Assembly: GCA_021613375.1 (NCBI GenBank)
Contig: CM038705.1
Location: 5,191,364 to 5,255,363, forward strand
DNA from: Megaleporinus macrocephalus
Taxonomy: Eukaryota; Chordata; Actinopteri; Characiformes; Anostomidae
Direction: 5' to 3'
DNA: 64,000 nt
The notes beneath the pieces are model-generated. The model was not told the origin of the DNA, did not search any database, and was given only the letters and a program-made list of their open reading frames with translations. Positions 14,801-28,200 of the stretch are shown here, piece after piece; position 1 is the first letter of the stretch, and every line of letters starts with the position of its first letter. A program made the translations under genes and the position numbers.

Positions 14801-17677
14801 TTTAATGACTGCAGTTTTTACTGCATTTATTTAATTAGCTTTTTTAGTTTTAAATTAGTGTCTAAATGTAATGATTACAGATTGTCGTTTATAATAACAG
14901 TCTGTGTTTAATGACTGCAGTTTTTACTGCATTTATTTAATTAGTTTTTTTAGTTTTAAATTAGGGTCTAAATGTAATGATTACAGATTGTTGTTTATAA
15001 TAACAGAGTTTGTGTTTAATGACTGCAGTTTTTACTGCATTTATTTAATTAGCTTTTTTAGTTTTAAATTAGTGTCTAAATGTAATGATTACAGATTGTC
15101 GTTTATAATAACAGTCTGTGTTTAATGACTGCAGTTTTTACTGCATTTATTTAATTAGCTTTTTTAGTTTTAAATTAGGGTCTAAATGTAATGATTACAG
15201 ATTGTCGTTTATAATAACAGAGTCTGTGTTTAATGACTGCAGTTTTTACTGCATTTATTTAATTATCTTTTTTAGTTTTAAATTAGGGTCTAAATGTAAT
15301 GATTACAGATTGTCGTTTATAATAACAGAGTCTGTGTTTAATGACTGCAGTTTTTACTGCATTTATTTAATTAGTTTTTTTAGTTTTAAATTAGTGTCTA
15401 AATGTAATGATTACAGATTGTCGTTTATAATAACAGAGTCTGTGTTTAATGACTGCAGTTTTTACTGCATTTATTTAATTAGTTTTTTTAGTTTTAAATT
15501 AGTGTCTAAATGTAATGATTACAGATTGTCGTTTATAATAACAGAGTCTGTGTTTAATGACTGCAGTTTTTACTGCATTTATTTAATTAGCTTTTTTAGT
15601 TTTAAATTAGTGTCTAAATGTAATGATTACAGATTTAGTTTAAAATAACAGAGTCTGTGTTTAATGACTGCAGTTTTTACTGTATTTATTTAATTATCTT
15701 TTTTAGTTTTAAATTAGGGTCTAAATGTAATGATTACAGATTGTTGTTTATAATAACAGAGTTTGTGTTTAATGACTGCAGTTTTTACTGCATTTATTTA
15801 ATTAGCTTTTTTAGTTTTAAATTAGTGTCTAAATGTAATGATTACAGATTTAGTTTAAAATAACAGAGTCTGTGTTTAATGACTGCAGTTTTTACTGTAT
15901 TTATTTAATTAGCTTTTTTAGTTTTAAATTAGTGTCTAAATGTAATGATTACAGATTGTCGTTTATAATAACAGAGTCTGTGTTTAATGACTGCAGTTTT
16001 TACTGCATTTATTTAATTATCTTTTTTAGTTTTAAATTAGGGTCTAAATGTAATGATTACAGATTGTCGTTTATAATAACAGAGTCTGTGTTTAATGACT
16101 GCAGTTTTTACTGCATTTATTTAATTATCTTTTTTAGTTTTAAATTAGGGTCTAAATGTAATGATTACAGATTGTTGTTTATAATAACAGAGTCTGTGTT
16201 TAATGACTGCAGTTTTTACTGCATTTATTTAATTATCTTTTTTAGTTTTAAATTAGTGTCTAAATGTAATGATTACAGATTTAGTTTAAAATAACAGAGT
16301 CTGTGTTTAATGACTGCAGTTTTTACTGCACTTATTTAATTAGCTTTTTTAGCTTTAAATTAAGGGTCTAAATGTAATGATTACAGTTTTGGAAATATTT
16401 GTTTGATGTACTTTGTTTATTTACTGTTAATTTAGTTAAAAATATTATGCTGTTTCACATGAGCTCGTTAAAAATGGTAATAATCAGTTTAGATCGTATT
16501 TTATGACTTTCTTGCGCTAATAACTATATGTAGCCCTGCTGTGGCATATAGCCCCGCCCTCGATCGGTATCGGCTGATCGCGCTCAAAGGTGATTGGCGA
16601 ACGGAATCGGCCTCAAAACCGCTGATCGGTCCATCTCTACTTTTTGGAGCTAGAACTGTTTCAAATTAACACCAGTCAGTTTCCAATTGGCCAGAAGGCT
16701 GACTGGTGAGATGCTCTAGCCTGATTGGTCAGAGGACACTCCATGCCACCAACTGGCCAGCAAACATGCCAAATTAAAAGCAAGTATGAGGCAGTCTATT
16801 CCTGAGAGCGTGTATACAGGCACCTTCTTATCTGATACTACATTAAGGCAGAGCAGCACCCCCTGGTGGTAGCTGTGTTACCTGTTGCACGGTCTGAGAT
16901 GTGACTATTGTGGTGACTGTGCCGCCCTGCTGGACCACCACACCCTGCTGGTGTCCAGTGTAGACCTGCTGACCGTGCAGGTAGCCAGTGGTCGGTTCAG
17001 TGTACGTCTGCGCAGACACAAAAACAGGACGCCATGAGCAACTGCGCTTGTACACAACGAAGCATACGAAGAATCAGTGCGCGATGTCCCGTACCTGTAT
17101 GACTGGAGTGTTGGTCTGCGGGTATCCTGCGGGGATGCTGTAGATGGTCTGGCATGGCTGGCCCTGGTAGTAGATGGCGGTCTGCGGCTGGGCTGTGGTG
17201 GAGTACTGTTGCGTGGGCTGCGTCTGCACGGTGACGGCCTGCTGCGTGTTAGGGTCCCACAGCGTGGCGTAGCCCTGCTGACCCTGCACCTGCGGGCTGG
17301 CCGTCTGCGCCGGCACAGACAGGACGGCCACGCCGGGGTCCTGCGCCGGCACCCCGGGCTGGACGAAAGGTTGCGGCTGCGCGGCGTGAGCGGGTATGTG
17401 GGCGGCCTGGGTGGTGCTGGAGGCGGGCGAGGCCAGGCCGATGTCGGCGATCAGCGTCTGGGCAGGACTCTGTTCGAGTGAAGCTGCACAGAGCGACTCC
17501 ACGGGCGGGGTGGGAAGCAGAACCTTGCCCGCGTTGGGGTTGGAAGGGTCCACGTAGGTTTGAATGGGGTAACCAGGCGGGTAGGTCATAAACCCGGCGC
17601 TGGAGGAGTAGACGAGTGGATCGAACGCTAGCCTCTGAAGCTGCTGCTGTTGCTGCTGCTGCTGTTGTTGTTGCTGT

Positions 17678-17712
<35 letters not shown>

Positions 17713-20700
17713 CTGCTGTTGTTGTTGTTGTTGTTGCTGTTGTTTCTGAGCCTCCCTCTGAGCCACCTCCTGCTCAAACAGTTTCCGACGCTCCTCGGTG
17801 GAGAGCTTGTTACGGGACTCTTTCGTCCGAGGCTTCTTCTTGCTGTTGCTGCCCTGATCATAACTACAGGAAGAACCAGAGGTCAGCATTTACACAGTAA
17901 AGAAGTAGATTCATGTTGGTGCTTCTGCTGGTTAAGATAAACAGAACCGTTCCTGAGTGGTTCTGGTGTGAGATGCTCTGTTCTAGAGAACCGTATCAAA
18001 TTAAACTTCACAGTGGTGGTCAATGGAACCAGACGTCCACAAGAAATTAGTATCAATACACTGCCTGATGCCTGACACACAGGTTTAGGATGAAGTTCCA
18101 GCTACAAATGTCTCTAAATCCATTTATTTTACTGTATTCAGGGTGAAAGGATGTAAAATAGCCCCCAAAGAAAACTTCATATAAATGTTGATGATGGGAA
18201 AACAATGGAAATGATGATAATAAACAAAATAAAATGTTTATATTTGTGTTGTAGACTCTGTGACGTCTGGTTACCATCACCACCACTGTAAAGACTAGGG
18301 CTGTGTATTGGCAAGAACCTGGCAATACAATAAGTATTGTGATCACGATTCAATATATCTCTATATATTGCGATACTGCAAACAAAGTGATATACTGTGA
18401 TTTTTCAAATCCTACTATTAAAAAAGACCACTATATAAACAGGTTTATCAATGCTTACAATAGAATTGCGCCCTTGTGCTGCTTGTTAATGTTGGAGTGG
18501 AGCTGAAAATGGATTGCAACACTGCCATCTAGTGGTCAGAGGTTTAAACACAACACACAATGATTTACTGTCTGCCAGGAATCTGTGTATGGATACTGTG
18601 TTTTTGAGAATCGATACAGTATCACGAAACATAATATCCTGATATTCAATATTTTTGATATTTTCTTACACCCCTAGTAAAGACATAAGTAGGCTTTCTG
18701 CACTTCGTTAACATGTCAATCACTGATAATACAGGAATGTTGGAATTCCCCTTTAACTGTATGTTTTTCATCACTGGACTGTCTTTTTGAATTAAACCGG
18801 CTGGTTCTTGTTACTGAGCCTTTGCTTGTTTGTTAATAATTATTTTAAAAAGAGTTTTAATGAACAACAGTCCACGTTCTTCGTGGTTCTGGTGCACGTT
18901 TCTTGTGCTTGGCTCAAAATGTAGAACAAACTGTTCCCACTGTTCTAAGTATCTGCTGTGGGAGAACAGCCATGATGAGCTCAGAGCTGTTTACTCAACT
19001 CCGCCTACTTGCCCTTTAAACTACTTTAACCCTGACAAGTGTGTTTACAGGCCAGGGAGCTTCCTGATCCTGACGGTATTCCATCATACGAGCCCTTTAA
19101 ACAACAGACTGGATTTGCTTCAACCCGTCTGGATCTTACCGATCCTCGTTCCGGCGGCTGCTCCTCTCGTAGGCCGAGGCAGGCGGCGGTGAAACGGAGC
19201 CTCGCCTCCGCCTCCTCTCGGCGCTGCGCAGCATGGACCGCTCTAGATCCCTCTCCCGCTCTCGCTCCCACTCTCTCTCCCAGTCGCGCTCTCGCTCGCG
19301 GTCCCGCTCTCGCTCCCGTTCTCTCTCGCGCTCTCGGCTGCTGGACGGCGTGCGGGGGGTCAGCATGGCTTCTCGGTCCCTGCTGCGGTCTGTTTGAGGG
19401 GGAAAAGCAGAGATCAGTTAAAGCCTCGCTCAGAAAATAAGCAGCAAATCTTACTGAGGCCTACGGGTACATGACTAATCTCTGTTACCAGAGATGGAAA
19501 GATCGATCGGCTATGTATCAGTGATCGGTCGAAATTTCTCCAGTGTAGTCGATCCTGAGAGCCGATCGATGGCGTTAAACAAATGAGTCTAATTTCTGTA
19601 TTTCCAGCTAGTGTTTCATCCAGTAAGAGGAGCCCTCCGGCCAGCTCCCTGCAATTCCTATCTGAACCACTAGGTGGAAATACATACCCTTTTATTTTCC
19701 ACAGACTGACTAAAGCAGCGGCCTCACGAGAACAGTTTGTAGCGTTCACAGCATGTACTGATAGAAAACATGTCGTCCGTCTGGTAGTGTTTACCCTATG
19801 TGACTCAGACTCACCCAGGACGTTTTTAAAAATTGTAAAATCAACGTGTCCCGTTGGGGAACCAAGACAAAGACATTTAACTAATGATGGAAGGATCGAT
19901 CAGCTATGTATCGGTATCAGGCGATTTTTAATTGAAATATGAGATCGGCCGATATTTCTCCAGTTTAGCCGATCCCGAGAGCCGATCGATGGCGTTAAAA
20001 CTATTTATGTATTTTCAGCTGGTGTTTCATCCAGGAAGAGGGGAAACCCCTCCCTGCAATTCCTATCTGAACCACTAGGTGGAAATACACACCCTTTCAT
20101 TTTAGACAGACTGACTGAAGCAGCGGCCAAAAAATGCGCTGAAAGTAAGAATGTCCGCCTGGCTGTTTGTTACCGTATGTGACTCAGACTCATCCAGGAC
20201 GTTTTTAAAATTAGTAAAATTAATGTGTCTCGTTGAGAAACCAAGACAAAGACATTTAACTCTATTAATCTGATACAACACTGTACACAGCTGAATACAG
20301 TGAGTATCAGTAAACAGCAGAGCTAGCACACACAGCTAACACAAAACAAACAACCCAGAACACCTACAGACCAGATCTGACTGGTACGAACAGAACAGCA
20401 GCTACAATTCAATATTCTACATTTAATAATTACAGATTTAGTTTATAATAACAGAGTCTGAGTTTAATGACTGCAGTTTTTACTGCTTTTATTTAATTAA
20501 TTAGCTTTTTTTCATGTAATTTAGTTAAAAATATTATGCTGTTTCATATGATCTCGTTAAAAATGATAAACCAGTTTAGACCATGTCTATCTCTATCTGT
20601 TACTGTGCCTTTAAGTCTGATATATGCAAATGAGGGTGAACGGGCGGGACTTAATTAACATAGAAACTAAACTACAAAAACAAGTATCTGTATACAGACT

Positions 20701-23700
20701 GTTCTCTGCATTGTCTATATGTGGCCTGTGGAGTAAACAATACATTTAGATACTAACAGAGCCTACATGGTGTATTAAAACCCAAAACAAACATCAAAAA
20801 AATGAATAAAAAAAAGAAACAACAGAGGCGCAAGTCCTACCGCTTGATTCCTTCTCCACCTGACTCTTCTTTGGGATCCTGTACACCTCCTGAAAGACAA
20901 CAACCACACAGTTACTCAGCGAGCGTTGATATTTAAGTAGCACTGCTGTCCAAAGAACAGGTCAGTACTTACACCGGGGTCACAAACTCTACTGTACATT
21001 TATATTTAAGAAGTAGATTCATGTTGGTGCTTCTGCTGGTTAAGATAAACAAAACCGTTCCTGAGTGGCTCTGGTGTGAGATGCTCTGTTCTAGAGGAAC
21101 ATACTGTATCAAACTTCACAGTGGAGGTCAATGGAACCAGACGTCCACCTCTAAAAGCTCCCTCACAGGAAGTCATTACAAGTTCACTGTTGTCCACCAG
21201 TGACGTCACACAGTAGCGTTCAGGAATTTCTGTAGTGAGTCGGTTTAAAAAATTCTATTTTAGAGCAAATTAAGCAGCAAATTTCATTTTAGGTCATGTT
21301 TATATATTTTTTAGGATCTAAAACAATGTTAAAATCACCAGCAGTGTCCATAAGTGGTGATTAGCCTTCAAACAGAACCAGGTTCTTGTGTTGGATGTGT
21401 CTGATATCAGGACCTCAGTTCAAACAGAACCAGGTTCTTGCGTTGGATATGTTTGATATATCAGGACCTCAGTTTAAACAGAACCAGGTTCTTGTGTTGG
21501 ATATGTTTGATATATCAGGACCTCAGTTTAAACAGAACCAGGTTCTTGCGTTGGATATGTTTGATATTAGGACCTCAGTTTAAACAGAACCAGGTTCTTG
21601 CGTTGGATATGTTTGATATATCAGGACCTCAGTTTAAACAGAACCAGGTTATTGTGTTGGATATGTTTGATATTAGGACCTCAGTTTAAACAGAACCAGG
21701 TTCTTGCGTTGGATATGTTTGATATATCAGGACCTCAGTCTAAACAGAACCAGGTTCTTGTGTTGGATATGTTTGATATTAGGACCTCAGTTTAAACAGA
21801 ACCAGGTTCTTGCGTTGGATATGTTTGATATCAGGACCTCAGTTTAAACAGAACCAGGTTCTTGCGTTGGATGTGTTTGATTTCAGGACTTCAGTTTAAA
21901 CAGAACCAGGTTCTTGCGTTGAATATGTTTGATATATCAGGACCTCAGTTTAAACAGAACCAGGTTCTTGTGTTGGATATGTTTGATATCAGGACCTCAG
22001 TTTAAACAGAACCAGGTTCTTGTGTTGGATATGTTTAATATCAGGACCTCAGTTTAAACAGAACCAGGTTCTTGCGTTGGATATGTTTGATATCAGGACC
22101 TCAGTTTAAACAGAACCAGGTTCTTGAGTTGGATATGTTTGATATCAGGACCTCAGTTAAAACAGAACCAGGTTCTTGCGTTGGATATGTTTGATATATC
22201 AGGACCTCAGTTTAAACAGAACCAGGTTCTTGCGCTGGATATGTTTGATATCAGGACCTCAGTTTAAACAGAACCAGGTTCTTGAGTTGGATATGTTTGA
22301 TATCAGGACCTCAGTTTAAACAGAACCAGGTTCTTGCGTTGGATGTGTTTGATTTCAGGACTTCAGTTTAAACAGAACCAGGTTCTTGCGTTGAATATGT
22401 TTGATATATCAGGACCTCAGTTTAAACAGAACCAGGTTCTTGCGTTGGATATGTCTGATATCAGGACCTCAGTTTAAACAGAACCAGGTTCTTGTGTTGG
22501 CTATGTTTGATATCAGGACCTCAGTTTAAACAGAACCAGGTTCTTGCGTCAGATATGTTTGATATCAGGACTTCAGTTTAAACAGAACCAGGTTCTTGCG
22601 TTGGCTATGTTTGATATATCAGGACCTCAGTTTAAACAGAACCAGGTTATTGTGTTGGATATGTTTGATATTAGGACCTCAGTTTAAACAGAACCAGGTT
22701 CTTGCGTTGGCTATGTTTGATATCTCACCTTCAGGTCCTTCCAGCTGTCCAGCAATCGTGCAGCCATCTCGCTGATGTCAGCAGCTCTGACTGGAGGCTC
22801 CTGGCTCCTCTCACTCTCCACATCAGACACAGCCTCCTCCTCGTCCTGGGACGGCGTGCCCACCGCCGCACCTTCGCCCACCGCCGTCGAACCTTCCGCA
22901 GCTGCGGCGGCACCCAAGGGCGGACCCTCCAGCGATGCAGGGGGTGGAACAGGAGCGGAGCTCTCTACAGGAACCGTAGTAACCTCTGTTGACGTGTTCT
23001 CTGCGGGGGTGCTTGCAGGACCTGGTGGAAGGGTGGCCGAGGCCAGAGTTGAGGTATCTGATGCTGTGCTAATAGCTGTAGTGTCGGAAGCAGGTGTGGT
23101 TTCTGTGGTGACTTCAGAAGGTTCCACAGCCAGGTCAGCGTTTGCTGCAGAACCAACCATGTTCACATCTGGAGCTGAAGCCGAGGGCTCAGAAGACTCG
23201 CTCTCGGCAGAGGGTTCACTGCTGACGGTCCCCACGTCGGGGGCTTCCACAGAGGTGCTAGCATCTTCTTCAGCTTTGACGCTGGGAGGACCACAGGGCT
23301 GATCTTCTGCAGGGGTCTCCGACTGGCTGTTTAACTCGGCAGGCTCAGGTTCACACGTGGTCTCCTCCACCACGGTCGTCTCCTCAACCAGAACGGTTTG
23401 GTTCTCCTCAACCTGAACTTGTTGGTCATCCTCGTTCTTGATGGTCTCTTTCTCCTCAGCTTCCTGCTCCTCCGGCTCATCTAGCTTCCCACCCTCTTCC
23501 ACTTCTTCTGGCTTGGACTGCGCACTCTCCTCAGCGTCTGAAGGCTTCGCCGACGCCTCTCCTTCAGCCTGGGTCTCCGCGTTGGTCTCTGGTTTCTTGT
23601 CTGCCGTGTCCACTCTGACCTCTATCTGCGACGACTCCTCCTCCATCTCCTCCTCCTCTTCTTCGTCCTCCTCCTTACCGTCTGAGGCTTTGCTGCCATC

Positions 23701-24056
23701 GGAGAGAGCGCTGTCCAGGCTGTTCTCGCTGATGATCTTCAGGCGACGGTAGACGGCACGTTTGGGCGTGTCTCCGTCCAGCTCCGGGGCCAATTTAGCA
23801 GGGGGTCCGTCAGGGGTGTTTAAAGGTGTCTGGGCTCGGGAGGTGCTCTCGCTGGAGTAACCATCCTGCTCCGTAGGCTGGCCAAGTGGATGGCTTTGGG
23901 CCCAGCGCTGGATGAACTGCAGCACACGACTCTCCTCCAGCATGTTCTTGGTGGAGATGGGCAGCACGGCCAGAGCTTTCATTATCTGCAAGGAGTTCCA
24001 CAGCACAGGTGTTCAAGGAGAACAAAGACATTTTACAATATATCTTATACACAATT

Positions 24057-24133
<77 letters not shown>

Positions 24134-25112
24134 GTGTGTCTCAAATCCTAGTGAGTGTCTAAGTAGGCTGTCTAGGTAGCAGCTGTGTAAGTAGCAGTGT
24201 TCTCTCCTCATCTCTCCTCATAAAACAGATTACTGAGACGCTCTAGTTAGAGAGAGACTGCGTCACGGCTTGTTCCCCCCACTGCAGCACGCCATCGGTG
24301 GTTTAGCTGGTTGCTAAGCTACCAGCCACATCCAAAACAAAAGCCCGAGGCTTAAAAATCTGCCAGGAGTCATGTCAGGATGTATAAAAGTGTAAATGGT
24401 GAAGGACTCGTTACAGAGTTAATAAAATACTGTTTTGTGTGATTATATGACCAGAAACACATTAAAACTCCAGAGAGAATCAAAATAACTCACATTTTAA
24501 AACCACTTCACTGCTCCTAGATTAGCCTGTGTTGCATCATGGGATTGTCTTAGCGGCTGAGGAAGCGTTCAATGCTTCTTAAAATCAGGTCTAAATAAGG
24601 TTCCTCAGTAGACAGCATGTTTAAGGTATGTAAGAATTGGGACAGTCTACATGTCAGGAGCGCATACTATGATGTAATATGCTGCCTATGTAGGAGCTCA
24701 GTAGGATTTGAGACACACCCACTATTGCTGCTTCTGATTTTCTGTATATATGTATGTAGATTTACCTCCAGCTGAAGTTTGATGTTGTTAACGGAGCTGC
24801 TTTTCGCCTCCGACAGGTCAACCATGAATATCCACAGCAAAGAGAGGCCATGATGGTCCAAAAACTGCTTCAGGCATGAATGATTCTGGGTGTTCTGTAA
24901 AACAGTACAGCAAGTTAGTATCAATATCATCGCAAGCATGTGCCAGTTTGTGTTCCTAAGCAACATCATGCACCATATCTGTTAGTAAAGACAGTATTTA
25001 CATAAGGGCCATAGGACAACACATCATTATCACACATTCCATCACTGTATGTACATTAAGGGTATAGTCAGCACTAATACACTAAACTCATTTTATATAC
25101 TTTATATAACTC

Positions 25113-25204
<92 letters not shown>

Positions 25205-28200
25205 TATATATATTATTATTCTGATTTACTTTATTTACTTTCCACAGAATACAATTACAGACTGTGGTCAATCCGTTTCCCTGCCTACGTTTTGTCCACC
25301 CATTGGTCAGGACCCTTAGAGGACCACCAAAACAGATGGACTACAGATTGTAAGTGTAGAGCTATGAAGTGCTCCTATGAATCCTATGTGAGGTGGTTTT
25401 AATGCTGTGGGTGAAAATATATTGCTTTTATGCACCCACCTGGATGAGTTTGACGCAGGTAAGTCTCTGCTCCATGGTCTCCACTCGCACCATCAGCCTG
25501 CAGAGTGAGATCACCTCCTTCTCGTCACTCAGGCCGTCTCCATTCTCCAGCAGAGCCTCCAGCTCCTCGTCCACCTGCAACACAAACATCAAGTCAGAGA
25601 GGTATTTTCTGAGTGGGCTTTAGGACTTCGGCTCCAGGACTGAAAAGCAGCCCAGTCTGAGTAACACTACAGTCTTCTACCACTTAGGGATGCAAGAAAA
25701 TATTGAATATTGTGATATGTTTTATAATATTATATCGATTCTCAAAAAGACAGGATTAATTTCTTCTTTAAATAAACAGTTGACAGTGAAAGATAGACAG
25801 TGGTTCATTTTGTGCTGTGTTTGAATCCCTAGATAGTGGTGGGTTCTTACATTTACAATTTATACAGTAAGCTCAGATGAGCCTTCATATCAGAGCACGA
25901 CGTACACAATAGGGGTGTGAGGAAATATCGAAATATCAAATATCGGGATATTATGTTTGGTGATACTGTGTCGATTCTCAAAAACACAGTATTAATACAA
26001 AGATTTCTGGCAGACAGTGAATCATTGCGTGTTGTATTTAAAACTCTTTGCAATCCATATTCAGCTCCACTCCAACATTAACAAGCAGCACAAGGGCGCA
26101 ATGCTATTGCTCATATAGTGGTGTGTTTTAATAGTAAGATTAAAAAAAAATAATAATTAAAAAAATAAAAAAATAAATAAAAAAATCGCAATATACTTTG
26201 TTTTGCAATATCACAGTATATCCTGAAATACAGAATCACGATACGTGTTGTATCGACAGGTTCTTGCCAATACACAGCCCTAGTACACAAGCACTTGAAT
26301 ACATTTGAACACAAGTACTGTTAATTTACTGAATCTAACGAGTTCAGTACGTGCAAAAGTTACAGCACAGTTTAGATGTTTAAACTCAAACCTGTTAAAA
26401 CTCAGTAAATAACCAGAAATGCACAAGAAGTGGTAAAAAATGTATATTAAACTTTGACACTGTGTTGATGTGTAAACTTGTTTTCACAACAAACAATGAA
26501 ATTTAACCGGGTGTCTTATGTCTCTACTGTGAATGACACATAACCAGCCCAAGGAAATGTAATCATCTCAAGCAGCTAGCCCTGCAGACTGCTTCTACAC
26601 ACATTAGTAAAGAGTGGGTCGCTCTCAGGAGCTCAGTGAACTCCAGCGTGGTACCGTGATAGGACGCCACCTGTGCAACAAGTCCAGTGGTGAAGTTTCC
26701 TCACTACTAAATATTCCACAGTGGACTGTCAGTGGTGTTCTAACAAAGTGGAAGTGATTGAGAACGACAGCAGCTCAGACACCAAGTGGTAGAACATGTA
26801 CAATGACAGAGCAGGTCAGCGGATGCTGAGGAGCATAGAGCACAGAGACCACCAACTTTCTACAGAGTCAATCACTACAGACCTCCAAACTTCATGTGGT
26901 CTTCAGATCAGCTCAAGAACAGAGCGTAGAGAGCTTCATGGAATGGGTCTCCATGGCCGAGCAGCTACATCCAAGACTTACATCCCCAAGAGCGGTGCAG
27001 AGCGTCAGATGCAGTGGAGTAAAGCAGCCAACACTGGACTCTAGTTCTCTGGAGTGACCAATCATGCTTCTCCGTCCGGCAATCTGATGGACGAGTCTGG
27101 GTTTGGTGGTTGCCAGGAGAACGGTACTTGTCTGACTGCATTGTGCCACTGCACTGAGTGGAAGGGAAATTATGGTGAGGCGTTGGTTCTCAGCAGACCA
27201 AGAGATTCTGGACAATTTCGTGCTCCCAACTCTGTGGGGACAGCTTGACGACGACCCGTTCCTGTTCCAACATGACTGCCCACCAGTGCACAGAGCAGCT
27301 CCATAAAGACATGAGGGAGCGAGTTTGGTGTGGAAGAACTTGACTGGCCTGCACAGAGTCCTGACCTCCACCTGACAAAACACCATTGGGATGAACTAGA
27401 GTGGAGACTGTGAGCCAGACCTTCTCGTCCAACATCAGTGTCTGACCTCACACATGGTGTTCTGAAAGAACGGTCGGTCAAACATTCCCATAAACACTCT
27501 CCTAAACCGTGTGGAGAGCCTTCCCAGAAGAGCTGAAGCTGTTATAGCTGCAAAGGTTGGGCCGACATCATATTAAACCCTATGGATTAAGAATGGGGCG
27601 TCACTCAAGTCCATATGCGTGTAAAGACAGACGAGCGAATACTTTTGGCAACATGTTGTACCACTTAATTCACAAACATGAGTCTGTACTCTGGCTGAAA
27701 TGGGATTACTTGAACTGTGTAATTTCAGAAACAGTATTTATGGACTGGAGGAGGAGCTGGAAGTCTCAGAGCAATTAGGAAGCGTCAGATGACCTGATTC
27801 AGCCCAGCATCATTCCCTCCGTACTCTCGGCAACAGATTAACAGCTGTAGTTTCAGCTCAGCCCGGTAAACGGTTGGTGTAGACCTGTGTGTGGCGTGCA
27901 CAGAGGCTCTGAGATGCTCTGGATGGTTTTGAATGATTGCTCTTAAATGGCCAACACACGTACCGTGGTGAGAGCGCTGACTGTTTCTTTCTTCCGCGGT
28001 CGTTCTTTCTGTTTCTTTCCTCCTGCTGCCCGTACGCTCACTCGGTTCTCTCCACCCAGGAATCCCCGACAGCTTGGTGCTCCGCAGAAACACTTCTGGG
28101 CCTCTTTCCTGCGAGAGCGAGGCGAAAAGTCAGAAATCAAAGATATAACCATTAAGTTAGCTGAAGATACATTCCACATTCGGCTTAACCTGATAACCCA

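Noticed and set aside
13181..16294. Series of open frames of up to 176 codons with a 36-residue repeat ([15 protein letters not shown]...)
   Set aside because: They follow the 108-bp minisatellite, whose length is divisible by three. Each is cut at the variant units, there is no promoter or family similarity, and the array sits inside a transposon in a setd2 intron.
17616..17940. Plus-strand frames rich in Leu, Ala and Val across 17650-17760
   Set aside because: They are complements of the setd2 CAG/CAA glutamine tract, which is in frame with conserved sequence on both sides on the minus strand.
22775..23752. Plus-strand open frames of 175 and 104 codons across 22775-23752
   Set aside because: Antisense shadows of setd2 exon 12, produced by its biased Glu/Ser/Thr codons.
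26913..27386. 157-codon minus-strand frame
   Set aside because: Antisense of the Tc1-like transposase relic, which is readable on the plus strand.
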